Of a stretch of DNA of 64,000 nucleotides, positions 33,292 through 41,800 are shown one piece after another. Location: contig JAWKKG010000003.1 of assembly GCA_041393395.1 (NCBI GenBank), positions 1 to 64,000 on the forward strand. Direction: 5' to 3'. The position numbers and the translations under genes are program-made. This stretch comes from JAGQIB01 sp041393395. GTDB lineage: Bacteria; ARS69. The notes under the pieces were generated by a model. That model was not told where the DNA came from. It saw nothing but the letters and a program-made list of their open reading frames with translations, and did not search any database. Positions within the stretch are counted from its first letter, which is position 1; each line of letters starts with the position of its first letter.

Positions 33292-34065
33292 TCACCGGCC
33301 CGGCGGGAGCTCGATCCCGAACACGCGAGCCAGGACGGCCGGGATCTCGGAGTCCGCAATCGCTGTCTCGCTGCGGTGCCCATCCACCGTCTCGATCAGG
33401 CGGTACCCACTCAGCGTGACGCGACCGGTCGGGGTGGTCCGCGTGCAGAGAGTGCCCTGGTGAAAATGACTCTCGGCCGACGTTCGATGGTACGCGCACC
33501 GGTCCTCGAACTCGGACAGCTCGCGAGCCCGCATCTCGAATCGATACACGGGCACGAGCGTCGCCTCGCTCGACCCTTCGTGAAGGATCCAGTCGGGACC
33601 GGGACCGTCCACGCGGAAGACCTTCCGCCCCTGCCGGACGACCTCCCCGGAGACGAGCGGGAGCGGCTCGAGGAACGCATCGCCGAAGCCGACGTCGACG
33701 AGCCAGGGAGTGGCGAGGTCGACCCGCAGGGCGAGGTGGTCGAACTCCGGGCTGAAGTCGCCGCCTTCGTTCGCGACGCGCGCCGAGAGCAGACTCACCC
33801 GGTAACCGAGCGCGCGAAGCAGCGCGGCGAATAGGCCGTTCAGCTCGTAGCAGAACCCGCCACGCCGCCGGACCACGATCTTGTCGAACAGCGACGCCTC
33901 GTCGAGCGGGATCGGTTCGCCGCGCATGATGCTCAGGTTCTCGAACGGAATCGCCCGGAGGTGTGCCCGCTGCAGTCGACGGAGCATCTCCGTGCTGGGC
34001 ACGGAGGGCCGCGCGACGTTCAATCGTGCGAGGTACGCGTCGACGTTCAGCATCGGCGATTTCAC
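33292..34065 (-). CDS. Arylamine N-acetyltransferase
   Basis: This 257-residue NAT enzyme has the Cys-His-Asp triad in its usual context: RRGGFCYELNGLF (Cys about 72), PEFDHLALRVDL (His about 110) and WLVDVGFGDAF (Asp about 124). The N-terminal RAHLRAIPFENLSI is also typical. It transfers an acetyl group from acetyl-CoA to arylamines or hydrazines. The GTG at 34063-34065 gives a GTGA overlap with the upstream GNAT gene; an ATG four codons in is an alternative. Length is slightly below the usual 270-280 residues. Confidence 0.92.
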   Translation of the reverse strand: MKSPMLNVDAYLARLNVARPSVPSTEMLRRLQRAHLRAIPFENLSIMRGEPIPLDEASLFDKIVVRRRGGFCYELNGLFAALLRALGYRVSLLSARVANEGGDFSPEFDHLALRVDLATPWLVDVGFGDAFLEPLPLVSGEVVRQGRKVFRVDGPGPDWILHEGSSEATLVPVYRFEMRARELSEFEDRCAYHRTSAESHFHQGTLCTRTTPTGRVTLSGYRLIETVDGHRSETAIADSEIPAVLARVFGIELPPGR

Positions 34066-34664
34066 GCCGCGCGCTTTCCCTTGCGATGGGCTGTCCAGTC
34101 CTCCACCGTGACAGCCCATCGCTCGTGGTCGCGCCAGCGACCGGCGATCTTCAGGTAGCGGGGCGAGAAGCCCTCCAGCCGGAAGCCGAGGCTTTCGACC
34201 AGACCGCGGGAACGCAGGTTTCCGGGCTGCACGTTCGCCTCGAGACGGTGAAGCCCGTACTCGCGGAACGCCCGATCGACGACGAGCCGCAGACCGGCGC
34301 GCATGAGCCCGCGACCCGCGCTCGGCGTGAACGCGTAGAAGCCGAGGTATCCCGAGAGGAAAATGCCACGGACGATCTCGCTGATGTTGATGACCCCCAC
34401 GAGCTCGCCGGCGAGGTCGAGCACGAGGTGGCTCTCGTGGGTCGGCGCACGGCCCCGCCGGACGAACGCCCGAAACTGCTCCGACGTGGATGGCGCCTTC
34501 ACCCAGCTCCCGTGGAGACGTCGACTGCGCTTCACGGCGGCGAGGAATGCCTCCTCGTGCCGCAGCGCCGGGGTGGCGAGCGTGACGGGATCGGTGATCC
34601 GCGGCCGGCGAGGGGACGGAGCGGAACCGGACGATCGGGACGAACTCGGGGGGCGGCGGGCCAC
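34062..34664 (-). CDS. GNAT N-acetyltransferase (RimJ/RimL family)
   Basis: This 200-residue acetyltransferase of RimJ/RimL type shows RHEEAFLAAVKRSRRLHGSWVKAP, HLVLDLAGELVGVINISEIVRGIFLSGYLGFYAFTPSAGRGLMRAGL, then YGLHRLEANVQPGNLRSRGLVESLGFRLEGFSPRYLKIAGRWRDHERWAV, the classic GNAT C-terminal half. It acetylates an N-terminal amine or small molecule; substrate unknown. The GTG at 34662-34664 has GGAGG seven bases upstream; the N-terminal 25 residues are low-complexity and may be dispensable. Confidence 0.86.
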   Translation of the reverse strand: MARRPPSSSRSSGSAPSPRRPRITDPVTLATPALRHEEAFLAAVKRSRRLHGSWVKAPSTSEQFRAFVRRGRAPTHESHLVLDLAGELVGVINISEIVRGIFLSGYLGFYAFTPSAGRGLMRAGLRLVVDRAFREYGLHRLEANVQPGNLRSRGLVESLGFRLEGFSPRYLKIAGRWRDHERWAVTVEDWTAHRKGKRAA

Positions 34665-34791
34665 GACGATTCCTCCGGGAAGGCCGCCAGCATAGCCCAC
34701 TCCGGCGCGGCTTGGGACCCGTGGGTCGGGCCACTCCCGCCGCCGGCCGGCCGGGTTCAGAAGTAGAGACTCGCTCCGAGCAGACGCGCGC

Positions 34792-35040
34792 CTACCGGCG
34801 CGCTTCCAGCGCCCGCAGCACGCTCTCGAAATCCGGATAGCCGAGGCCGAAGCCCCGCGTGAACCAGTTGCCACCGCGTTGCGCGATCGGCTCGCCATCC
34901 ACCAGGACGTCGAACTGCCCGATCGATCCCGGACGCAGGGAGGTGCCGAGGCCGAATCGCTTCTCGATCCGGGCCGCGAGACTCGCGGCCTTCTGCTGGT
35001 TGCCGGCTCAGGTCGGGCAGTACACGATCTCGATCTTCAA
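34792..35040 (-). CDS. SelW/Rdx-family selenoprotein (Sec at in-frame UGA)
   Basis: This 82-codon gene reads through a TGA at 35008-35010 (codon 11), which sits exactly at the second redox position of the CxxC motif of the Rdx (SelW/SelT/SelH) family, giving YCPTU. After the UGA the frame continues with AGNQQKAASLAARIEKRFGL, GQFDVLVDGEPIAQRGG and PDFESVLRALEAR, the beta-alpha-beta-beta-alpha thioredoxin-like layout of SelW, to a TAG at 34792-34794. A TTG start (35038-35040) has GGAGG six bases upstream. A SECIS-like hairpin lies 17 bases after the UGA. A broken Cys version is the alternative, but loss exactly at the redox residue with the rest intact favours selenocysteine. The family is believed to act in thiol redox reactions. 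Confidence 0.85.
34972..34990 (-). promoter_or_regulatory. SECIS-like hairpin after the in-frame UGA
   Basis: On the minus strand, GGCCGCGAG-T-CTCGCGGCC forms a stem of 8 bp closed by a GTC loop, starting 17 bases after the UGA, so the loop begins 25 bases after it. Bacterial SECIS elements lie immediately downstream of the UGA and carry a G at the top of the loop; position and loop both fit. The hairpin also encodes conserved-type residues (KAASLAA), so coding constraint may contribute. Confidence 0.6.
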
Positions 35041-35070
35041 GGCTCTCCTCCGGCCCGGGACGTCGACGGC

Positions 35071-35442
35071 CTATCGCTTCTTCTTGCCGGCCGCGGAACG
35101 GGAAGGCGCCCCGCCCGGGCGGACCCAGGGTGGAACCGGGTGGAGATCCCCTTCCTTGTTCGTGATCTGAAACACCACTCCGCGGCGATCCACACGAAGG
35201 TGATAGCCGCGCCCGCCGACGAAGACAGTGTAGTGCAGAGTTCCGTCCTTGCTGCCTTCGGTGTGCGCACGCAGATTCCGGTGACGACCCACCACGAGCT
35301 CTCGAAGGAACAGGGTGCGCGCCGGCTGTGCGCCCGGCGCCACGCGACTTTCGAGCAACTCGATCAGCTGGTCACAGCTCAGTTCACCGCCGTCGTAATT
35401 GCGACGAATGCTCTCGATCTGTACCGAATTGAGCTTGAACAT
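35071..35442 (-). CDS. Hypothetical protein
   Basis: This 123-residue soluble basic protein has a helical N-terminal part (MFKLNSVQIESIRRNYDGGELSCDQLIELLES), a middle RTLFLRELVVGRH, a beta-rich part (LHYTVFVGGRGYHLRVDRRGVVFQITN) and a lysine/arginine-rich tail. I do not recognise the family. The ATG at 35440-35442 has GGAGG eight bases upstream. It lies 30 bp before the SelW-like gene on the same strand and may be cotranscribed with it. Confidence 0.6.
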   Translation of the reverse strand: MFKLNSVQIESIRRNYDGGELSCDQLIELLESRVAPGAQPARTLFLRELVVGRHRNLRAHTEGSKDGTLHYTVFVGGRGYHLRVDRRGVVFQITNKEGDLHPVPPWVRPGGAPSRSAAGKKKR

Positions 35443-35490
35443 CGCGGCCACCTCCGTCGGGGATCGATGATCTTCCGAACACGGGCATGC

Positions 35491-36171
35491 CTATCCCGCC
35501 AAGCCTCCGAGCGCCGCCACCACGGCCCGAGACACTCCGAACGGCGACGTCACGAGCAGCGTCAGCGTGCCGACCGCCCTCACGAGGAACTCCTGCCCTG
35601 GCGGAAAGAAGAAGACGAACGCCAGGACGAGCAGCAACCCGAACCGCTCCAGCTGGCGGTACGCGCGAAGGGCCGCGCCCGACAGGAAGAACTGGACGAC
35701 CCGCGACCCGTCGAGCGGCGGGATCGGCAACAGATTGAACACGACGAGCAGCGTGTTCACGTAGATTCCGGTCGCAAGAACCCCGGCCACGCGCGACGCG
35801 ACCGGTACGATCTCGGCTCGAACAAGGATCGCGAACACGGCGGAGAGAAGAAGGGCCACGGCCAGATTCGTCGCCGGGCCGGCGAGCGCCACGAGCGCCC
35901 AGTCACGTCGCGGATTGCGCAGGCGACTCACGTCCACGGGGACGGGCTTCGCGCCACCGAAGATCACGCCCGCTCCGGAAAGCAGCAGGAACAGCGGCAC
36001 CGCGATCGTGAACATCGGATCGATGTGCGGAATCGGATTGAGAGTCAGCCGGCCGCGCTCGCGCGCCGTGGGATCCCCGAGCCGATCGGCCACGAAACCG
36101 TGCGCGGCCTCGTGACTCGTGATCGACGGAATGATCAGCGCGGCGACACCGGCCACGACGAAGAGGTCCAC
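35491..36171 (-). CDS. Site-2 protease family (M50) membrane peptidase
   Basis: This 226-residue integral membrane metalloprotease has the HExxH zinc site in the first helix (SHEAAH, residues 19-24), the motif NPIPHIDPMFTIAVPLF (about 42-58), WALVALAGPATNLAVALLLSA (about 90-110) and the third ligand region NLLPIPPLDGSRVVQFF (about 142-158). It is of the small S2P group lacking PDZ domains that cleaves substrates within the membrane; the substrate is unknown. The GTG at 36169-36171 has GAGGGAA upstream and puts the HExxH helix at the N-terminus as in homologues. Confidence 0.9.
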   Translation of the reverse strand: MDLFVVAGVAALIIPSITSHEAAHGFVADRLGDPTARERGRLTLNPIPHIDPMFTIAVPLFLLLSGAGVIFGGAKPVPVDVSRLRNPRRDWALVALAGPATNLAVALLLSAVFAILVRAEIVPVASRVAGVLATGIYVNTLLVVFNLLPIPPLDGSRVVQFFLSGAALRAYRQLERFGLLLVLAFVFFFPPGQEFLVRAVGTLTLLVTSPFGVSRAVVAALGGLAG

Positions 36172-36232
36172 GGGCTTCCCTCGCGAGGTCTCGAGGCCTG
36201 CGAGGTTACGACACCGCACTCCCGAACGCGAA

Positions 36233-36751
36233 CTACTTCCGGACGTACTTTCCGTCGAACGCGGTGGACCACTCACCGCTCGCGTCCATCGACTCCCAGT
36301 GCTGCCGCACGCTGCCGTCGTCGTTCGGCGTCCACGTGATCCGGTGCCGCGTGACGCTCCCGTCCGCGCCCGCGACCTCGCCCTCGAGCACCATGTTGCC
36401 GTCTCGCAGGCCGCCCTCCAGGAGAAGCAGCAGCCCGGAAGAGTCCACCCAGGTCTGGTGCCACACGTCGCGGGTGGCGTCGTAGATGTTCAGGCTTTCG
36501 CCGTGATAGCCGCGCGGGGTCTCGTAGCGCTCGTGCAGCACGCATCCCCCGTACTCGCGCTGGATGCTGTTCGTGCCGGCGAGCTTTCCCTGGGGACCGT
36601 AGACGTTCCACTCCCCGATCCAGAAGTCGAAGGCGCGAAACTCGGCGGCGCTGCAGGGCGGAGGGGGCGCGTCCTGCGCCCGAATGGCCGGCACGGCGCC
36701 CAGAGTCATCCCGGTGGCGGCGGCGAGAAGGGCGGTCTTCGGGAAGCGCAT
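36233..36751 (-). CDS. Secreted DUF1579-like protein
   Basis: This 172-residue exported protein has a signal peptide (residues 5-25, KTALLAAATGMTLGAVPAIRAQ) and a small lipocalin-like domain: EFRAFDFWIGEWNVYGPQGKLAGTNSIQREYGGCVLHERYE, LNIYDATRDVWHQTWVDSSGLLLLLEGGLRDGNMVLEG, ending GEWSTAFDGKYVRK. This is the pattern of DUF1579/lipocalin-like proteins annotated as hypothetical. The ATG at 36749-36751 has AAGGAG upstream. It is a third member of the same fold type in the window. Confidence 0.82.
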   Translation of the reverse strand: MRFPKTALLAAATGMTLGAVPAIRAQDAPPPPCSAAEFRAFDFWIGEWNVYGPQGKLAGTNSIQREYGGCVLHERYETPRGYHGESLNIYDATRDVWHQTWVDSSGLLLLLEGGLRDGNMVLEGEVAGADGSVTRHRITWTPNDDGSVRQHWESMDASGEWSTAFDGKYVRK

Positions 36752-36998
36752 GGGTTCTCCTTCGGCGGAGTGGCGGTCGAGCGGCACCGAGTCCACCGTA
36801 GTCCCCTCCTCACGCGGGCGCACACCGGCTGGGACGAACGGTGGGCACCGGGGTCGAGCCGCCGCGAGCTCGCCCGCGGCTCTTCATCGGCGACCGAGCA
36901 TGACGTCGGCCCCGCGAACTCTCTTCGACTTTCCCGGGTAAGCTACAGTGACCCGCGCCCGGGAGAGGTCGGGGAACTCGGGACGGGGAGGACGCTCG

Positions 36999-38867
36999 TT
37001 GAGATCCATCGGACCGCGGGACGAACGGCGGGCCTCGACGCTGGGGCGGCCCCGAACGTCGCCACCGGGGCTCTTCTCGGGGCTTCTCGCGGGCCTCCTC
37101 GCGATCGCGACGCTCATCCCCCTCTCGGCCGGCGCCTCGGTGGACCCCGCCATCTACCGGGGCTGGACCGTCGAGAGCTTCGACATCCGGGGATTGCCGG
37201 AGGCGCTTCCCCGGAAGCTCGCCCCGGGTCTCGCGCTGGCCCAGAAGAGCGGAGGCTTTCTCGGCGGGTCCCGCGCCCCGTTCGATCCACGCGCGCTCGA
37301 CGACGACCTGCGCCGCGCGACGCTGTTCCTCGCGCGCAGCGGGTACCCGCGCGCGACCGTCACGCCGGAGTTCGAGCCGGATGCGGAACGTCGGACCGTG
37401 CGGGTGACGCTCGTGGTCGTGCCGGGGAACGCGGTGACCGTCCGCGACGCACGGACCGAGGCGATGCCGCCGGACCTCGAGCCGCTCGCCGCGAGGGTGC
37501 TCCGCCTCGAGCCCGGTGAGGTGTTCACCGACTGGGAGATCGATCGTCGGGTCGGCGAGCTGCTCCGCATCCTGCAGGAGAACGGCCACGCGCAGGCCGC
37601 CGTCCGCGCCGACGTTTCCCGCCCCGATTCCGTCTCCGCGCGGATCACGTTCGTCGTGAACGCGGGGCCGGTCTTCCACTTCGGCCGCACGATCGTGGAG
37701 GGCGCCCCGCCGGACCTCGAAGAAGTCACGCGACGTTCGGCCGCGATCCGCGGCGGCGACGTCTACTCCCTGGAAGACCTCGAGCGGGCCGACGAATCGC
37801 TTCGCCTGCTCGGCCTGTTCCGCCGCGTGAACGTCCGCACGCAGTCGGCCGGTCCGGACATCCTCGACGTCGTCGTCACGGTCGGCACTGCCCCGCCGCG
37901 TTCCCTGAACCTCGGCGTGGGCTACTGGACGGTCGACAACCTGCGCGTGGAAGCAGCCTGGCAGCACCGCAACCTGTTCCGCGCGGGCCGCGGATTCGGC
38001 GCGGACGCGTCGTATTCTCCGTACGAGCAATCGGCCGGCATCCAGCTCTGGAAGCCGGTGCTGTTCCACTCCCGCACACGCGGGGCGATCGCGCTGCACG
38101 GTCGTCGCGAAACGGAAGAGAGCTACGAGCTCCGGTCGGGCGACCTCGATGTCAGCGCCACCTACCTCGCCACCCTCGAGACGACCTGGGCTGCCACGAT
38201 CAGCCTTTCCGTATTCGACTTCGTGGCCAAGAGTCCGGATGCAAACGCGGATGGTCTCGGGCCGAACCTGCTCTCGCTGTCGCTCCAGTGGACCCGCGAC
38301 ACGCTCGACGATCATCTCCTGCCTCGCGCCGGCCTGCTTGCGCGGGTCGAGCTGGAACCGGGCCTGCCGAGCTTCGACTTCGCGCAACGGTACGAGCTGT
38401 TGACCCCTCAGGTCTCCACGTTCGCGCCGGGTCCCGGTGGCACCACGCTCGCAGCCCGCGGCGCGTTCGGGATCGCGCTCGAGGCGTCGAACGCGAGTGA
38501 GTTGCTCGCGAACAAGCGCTACTACGCCGGCGGCACCGGGTCGATGCGCGGCTACACGCGTCGCGCGCTCGGGCCGCAGGACGCGGAAGGGCGACCGACC
38601 GGCGGCGTGGCGAAGCTCGAGCTCTCGACGGAGATCCGCATTCCGCTCGCGTGGCGATTCTCCGGCGCCGCCTTCCTGGATGCGGGTCAGGTCTGGGAGA
38701 GTCGCTCCGCGATCGGCGTTCGAGATCTTCGCGTCGCCGTCGGACCGGGGCTGCTCGTGATGACCCCGGTGGGGCCGGTGCGGCTCGACGTGGGCTTCCC
38801 GGTGGGCGCCCGCACCGGCGATCCGCCGAGTCCGGTCTATCTGCTCTCCGTGGGTCAGGTGTTCTGA
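36999..38867 (+). CDS. tamA: TamA/Omp85-like outer-membrane protein
   Basis: This protein of about 622 residues has a signal peptide (GLFSGLLAGLLAIATLIPLSAGA, near residues 22-45), POTRA-like repeats to about residue 300 (FDIRGLPEALPRKLAPGLALAQ, then VRDARTEAMPPDLEPL and FHFGRTIVEGAPPDLEEV), and a C-terminal Omp85 barrel with the family motif GGTGSMRGY near residue 512. With the next gene it matches the TamA-TamB translocation and assembly module, which helps insert or supply outer-membrane components. The TTG at 36999 has GGGGAGG seven bases upstream; a GTG at 36948 starts a longer arginine-rich version. The stop overlaps the TamB start (TGATG). Confidence 0.87.
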   Translation: MRSIGPRDERRASTLGRPRTSPPGLFSGLLAGLLAIATLIPLSAGASVDPAIYRGWTVESFDIRGLPEALPRKLAPGLALAQKSGGFLGGSRAPFDPRALDDDLRRATLFLARSGYPRATVTPEFEPDAERRTVRVTLVVVPGNAVTVRDARTEAMPPDLEPLAARVLRLEPGEVFTDWEIDRRVGELLRILQENGHAQAAVRADVSRPDSVSARITFVVNAGPVFHFGRTIVEGAPPDLEEVTRRSAAIRGGDVYSLEDLERADESLRLLGLFRRVNVRTQSAGPDILDVVVTVGTAPPRSLNLGVGYWTVDNLRVEAAWQHRNLFRAGRGFGADASYSPYEQSAGIQLWKPVLFHSRTRGAIALHGRRETEESYELRSGDLDVSATYLATLETTWAATISLSVFDFVAKSPDANADGLGPNLLSLSLQWTRDTLDDHLLPRAGLLARVELEPGLPSFDFAQRYELLTPQVSTFAPGPGGTTLAARGAFGIALEASNASELLANKRYYAGGTGSMRGYTRRALGPQDAEGRPTGGVAKLELSTEIRIPLAWRFSGAAFLDAGQVWESRSAIGVRDLRVAVGPGLLVMTPVGPVRLDVGFPVGARTGDPPSPVYLLSVGQVF

Positions 38868-41800
38868 TGACGCGAGACGTCGAACGGCCGGCGGGCGACG
38901 GCCGCGGGAAGCGTCGTGCGTGGCGCCTCGTGCTCGGCGCGATCGCGTCCGTGTTGCTGGCGGCGATCGTGGCGGCGGGGGCGCTGTCGAGTCGCTCCGT
39001 GCGGGAACGATTCCTCCCCGCGGTGCTCGATCGCGTGGAGGCCGCACTACCCGGAACCTGGGAGATCGCGGGCGCGCGGTGGCCGGCGATCGGGAGACTG
39101 TCGGTGGAGCGTGTCCGCTGGCAGCGGGAGGATGCGGTGCTCCTGTCGCTGCGGGACCTCGACGTGGACGTCGACCTCGCCGCGCTCTGGCGCCGCGACG
39201 TTCACGTGCGTCTGCTGCGGGCCGATTCGCTCGCGATCGATCTCCCGGCGATTGGAAGCGCCTTCGGCGCGGACCCGGCGGCGACGCCTCCCGCCCGCGG
39301 CACGAAGTCGGGCGCGTTCCTTCGTCCGGGGTCCGTGCCGTTCCTTCCCTCGGTGGGAGTCGATACGATCGCGGTGACGGCATCGCACGTGAAGCTCTCG
39401 CCGGACCGAGCGTTGACCGACGTGCGCGTGCAGGGCGGCGTGGAACTTCGCGCGGGACTTCCCCCGGCGGTCGCGCTTACCACGCTCGAAGCGCGCGTGC
39501 CGGCCGACGGCGTCGCGATTGCCGGCGGCTCCGCGACCTGGGACCCGCGCGCGCCGCTCGCGTTGCGGGCGAACGTCCGCGGCAATCTCGCCGACGACGT
39601 TCCGTTCGCGCTCGACGCCACCTCCGACGAGACCGGTACGTTCGTCGTCACCGCGGATGTCGGGCAGGATCGACCACCGGTTGTCGCGCTCCGGGGCACG
39701 TTGCGGAGGAAGGGAGATCTGGTGAGCGGCGCCGCCGGCACCGCCACCTTCGACGTTCCGGACTCGAAGGAACTCGCACGAATCCCGTTCCTGCGCCCGT
39801 GGCTCGAGCGCGCGCCGGAGTTCGGCGCGGCGGAGATCACCGCGCGGGGAGACGTCGCGTGGGGCGAGAACGCGCGGGGCGACTTCCAGGTGGACCTCTC
39901 GCCCGGCCCGTGGATCCGGCGCGGGGTCGCGCATGTTCGGTTCTCGCCGGGCGAGATGGCAGTCGATTCGCTCGATGTTGCGATCGAGGGCCTGACGCTC
40001 ACGGGCGAATGGCGACGGGTTGCCGAGCGTGACTCGGCGCGAGTGACGGCGAAGGTGTCGAGTGCGGACTGGCTGCGACCGTTCGTGGCGGCAGAATCCC
40101 TCCCGCAGAAGCTCGACGCCACACTCGTGGCGAACCTGCGCGGACCGACGAGCGCCCCCCAGCTCGACGCCAGGCTCGATGCTCGCGCCACGGTCGGGGA
40201 CGTCGTGCTCGACCAGGTCGCGGTTCGCGGGGCGGGAGGAGTCGATCTCGCCGAAGGGTTGCGAACGGCCTTCGTCGCGCGGTCGCAGGGGTGGGGCGTA
40301 CGCGGCGCGGCGCGGGTGTTCCGGGAGGAAGACGGCTCGACGCGCGTGGAGACGTCGCCGCTACGGGTCCGGCGTGATCCGCAAGAGGTGACGGCGGCGC
40401 GCGATCTCGATCTCCCGGCGGAGATCCGCGGCGGCGGCTCCGTGATCTGGGACGGGGCGACGGCGACGCTCGATCGCCTTCGCGTCGACGGCGACCTCGG
40501 ACCGATCGACGTGAGCGGCCGACTCCGCGACGGTCGCGGCCCGTTCGAGGTCCGCGGCCGGTGGAAGGAACTGCCGCGCGAGCTGGAAACGATCTTCGCC
40601 GCCGATTCCACCCAGGTGGCGGCGCGCTGGACCGCGGCCGGTCCGTTCGACGTGTCGCTGCGCGGCGAGCTCGATCGAACGTCGGCCGGCGAGCCGCGCG
40701 TGCGCGGCGACGCCACCTGGCACCTGCCCGGACCCTGGGTGGTCGTACCCGGAGACTCCACCCGGGCATCCCTCGAAGGAACGGAGACGATCGCCGGCAA
40801 CGGCACCTTTGCCTGGAGTCCCGCGGGCGGCGACGCCACGATCGATCTCTCGGCCACGTCGTGGCTGGACGAGTTCCGTGTCATGGCTTCCGGCGCGGGA
40901 TCCGAGTGGCGAGCCGACTCCGCGATCGTGCGCGCGCCGGGCTTCACGCTGCGGGGCAGCGGCGGCGTGACGGGGGACTCCCTCATGGCGTTCGGCCGAC
41001 TCGAGGTGCTCGGGAGCGGGATCGTCTCGAGGTTCGTGCCGCAGCTCGCGGACTCGGCGTCGCGAGTGTCTCTGGAGAGCGACTTCCGCGTCGGCGGCAC
41101 GCCGGCCGTGCCCGTCGTGGAAGCGCCGATCGTCGCGAGCGTCACGTTGCCGGGGTTCGACGCGCCGCGAGTGCTCGGCACGCTGCGGTATCGCGGCGGT
41201 GACGTGGAGCTCGAGGGCCACGCCGAGGAACCGGTGTCGACCGAGTACGCTCGCTGGGACGAGCTCGAGTTCTTTGCCTCGCAGAGTTCCGGCACCGAGG
41301 GTGCGTCCCCCGAGGGACGTTTCTCGTTCCGCCTGCAGGGAAGCGAGTCCGGCGGCGAGGCTTCCGCGACCTGGAGCAAGACGAGCGAGGAGCTCCGCCT
41401 GAACGTGACGAACCTCGCGGGCCGCTTCCTGGAGAGAGATCTCGCGACCACGTCGCCCTTCACCGCGACCTTCCGACCGTCTTCCCGCGCGTTCGCCCTC
41501 GAGAACGCGCACCTCGCCGGCTCGATGGGCACGCTCGACGCCGACATCGCGCTCTCGCCGGACGAGACGGACCTCGACGTCACCCTCGACCTCGACGTGG
41601 GTCATCTCCCCTGGAACCCGGGGCTGCCGGCGGGGCTGTGGCCGCTCCGCCTGCGCGCGGTCGCGAAGGGTACGGCCGCGGACAGTCTTTCGCTGGACGT
41701 GACGGCGGAGGGTCTCCGCATCGGTCCCGAGAAGGACGCCACCCTGCGCGCGACGTTGCGCGAGGCGGCGCGCGGAACGTCAGCGGAAATTCGCCTCGAG

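Noticed and set aside
35008..35010. The in-frame TGA as a true stop that makes the SelW-like gene a pseudogene
   Set aside because: The frame is intact on both sides, has a good start and ribosome binding site, and the TGA is exactly at the redox residue; no other defects are seen. Kept as an alternative only.
36930..36945. Third copy of the CCCGGGTA operator near the TamA-like gene
   Set aside because: Only CCCGGGTAA is shared, without the TATATT part or a second copy; likely chance.
36810..39383. 857-codon minus-strand frame
   Set aside because: It is the antisense shadow of the TamA-like and TamB genes, has no domain signature and shows the arginine-rich composition of such shadows.
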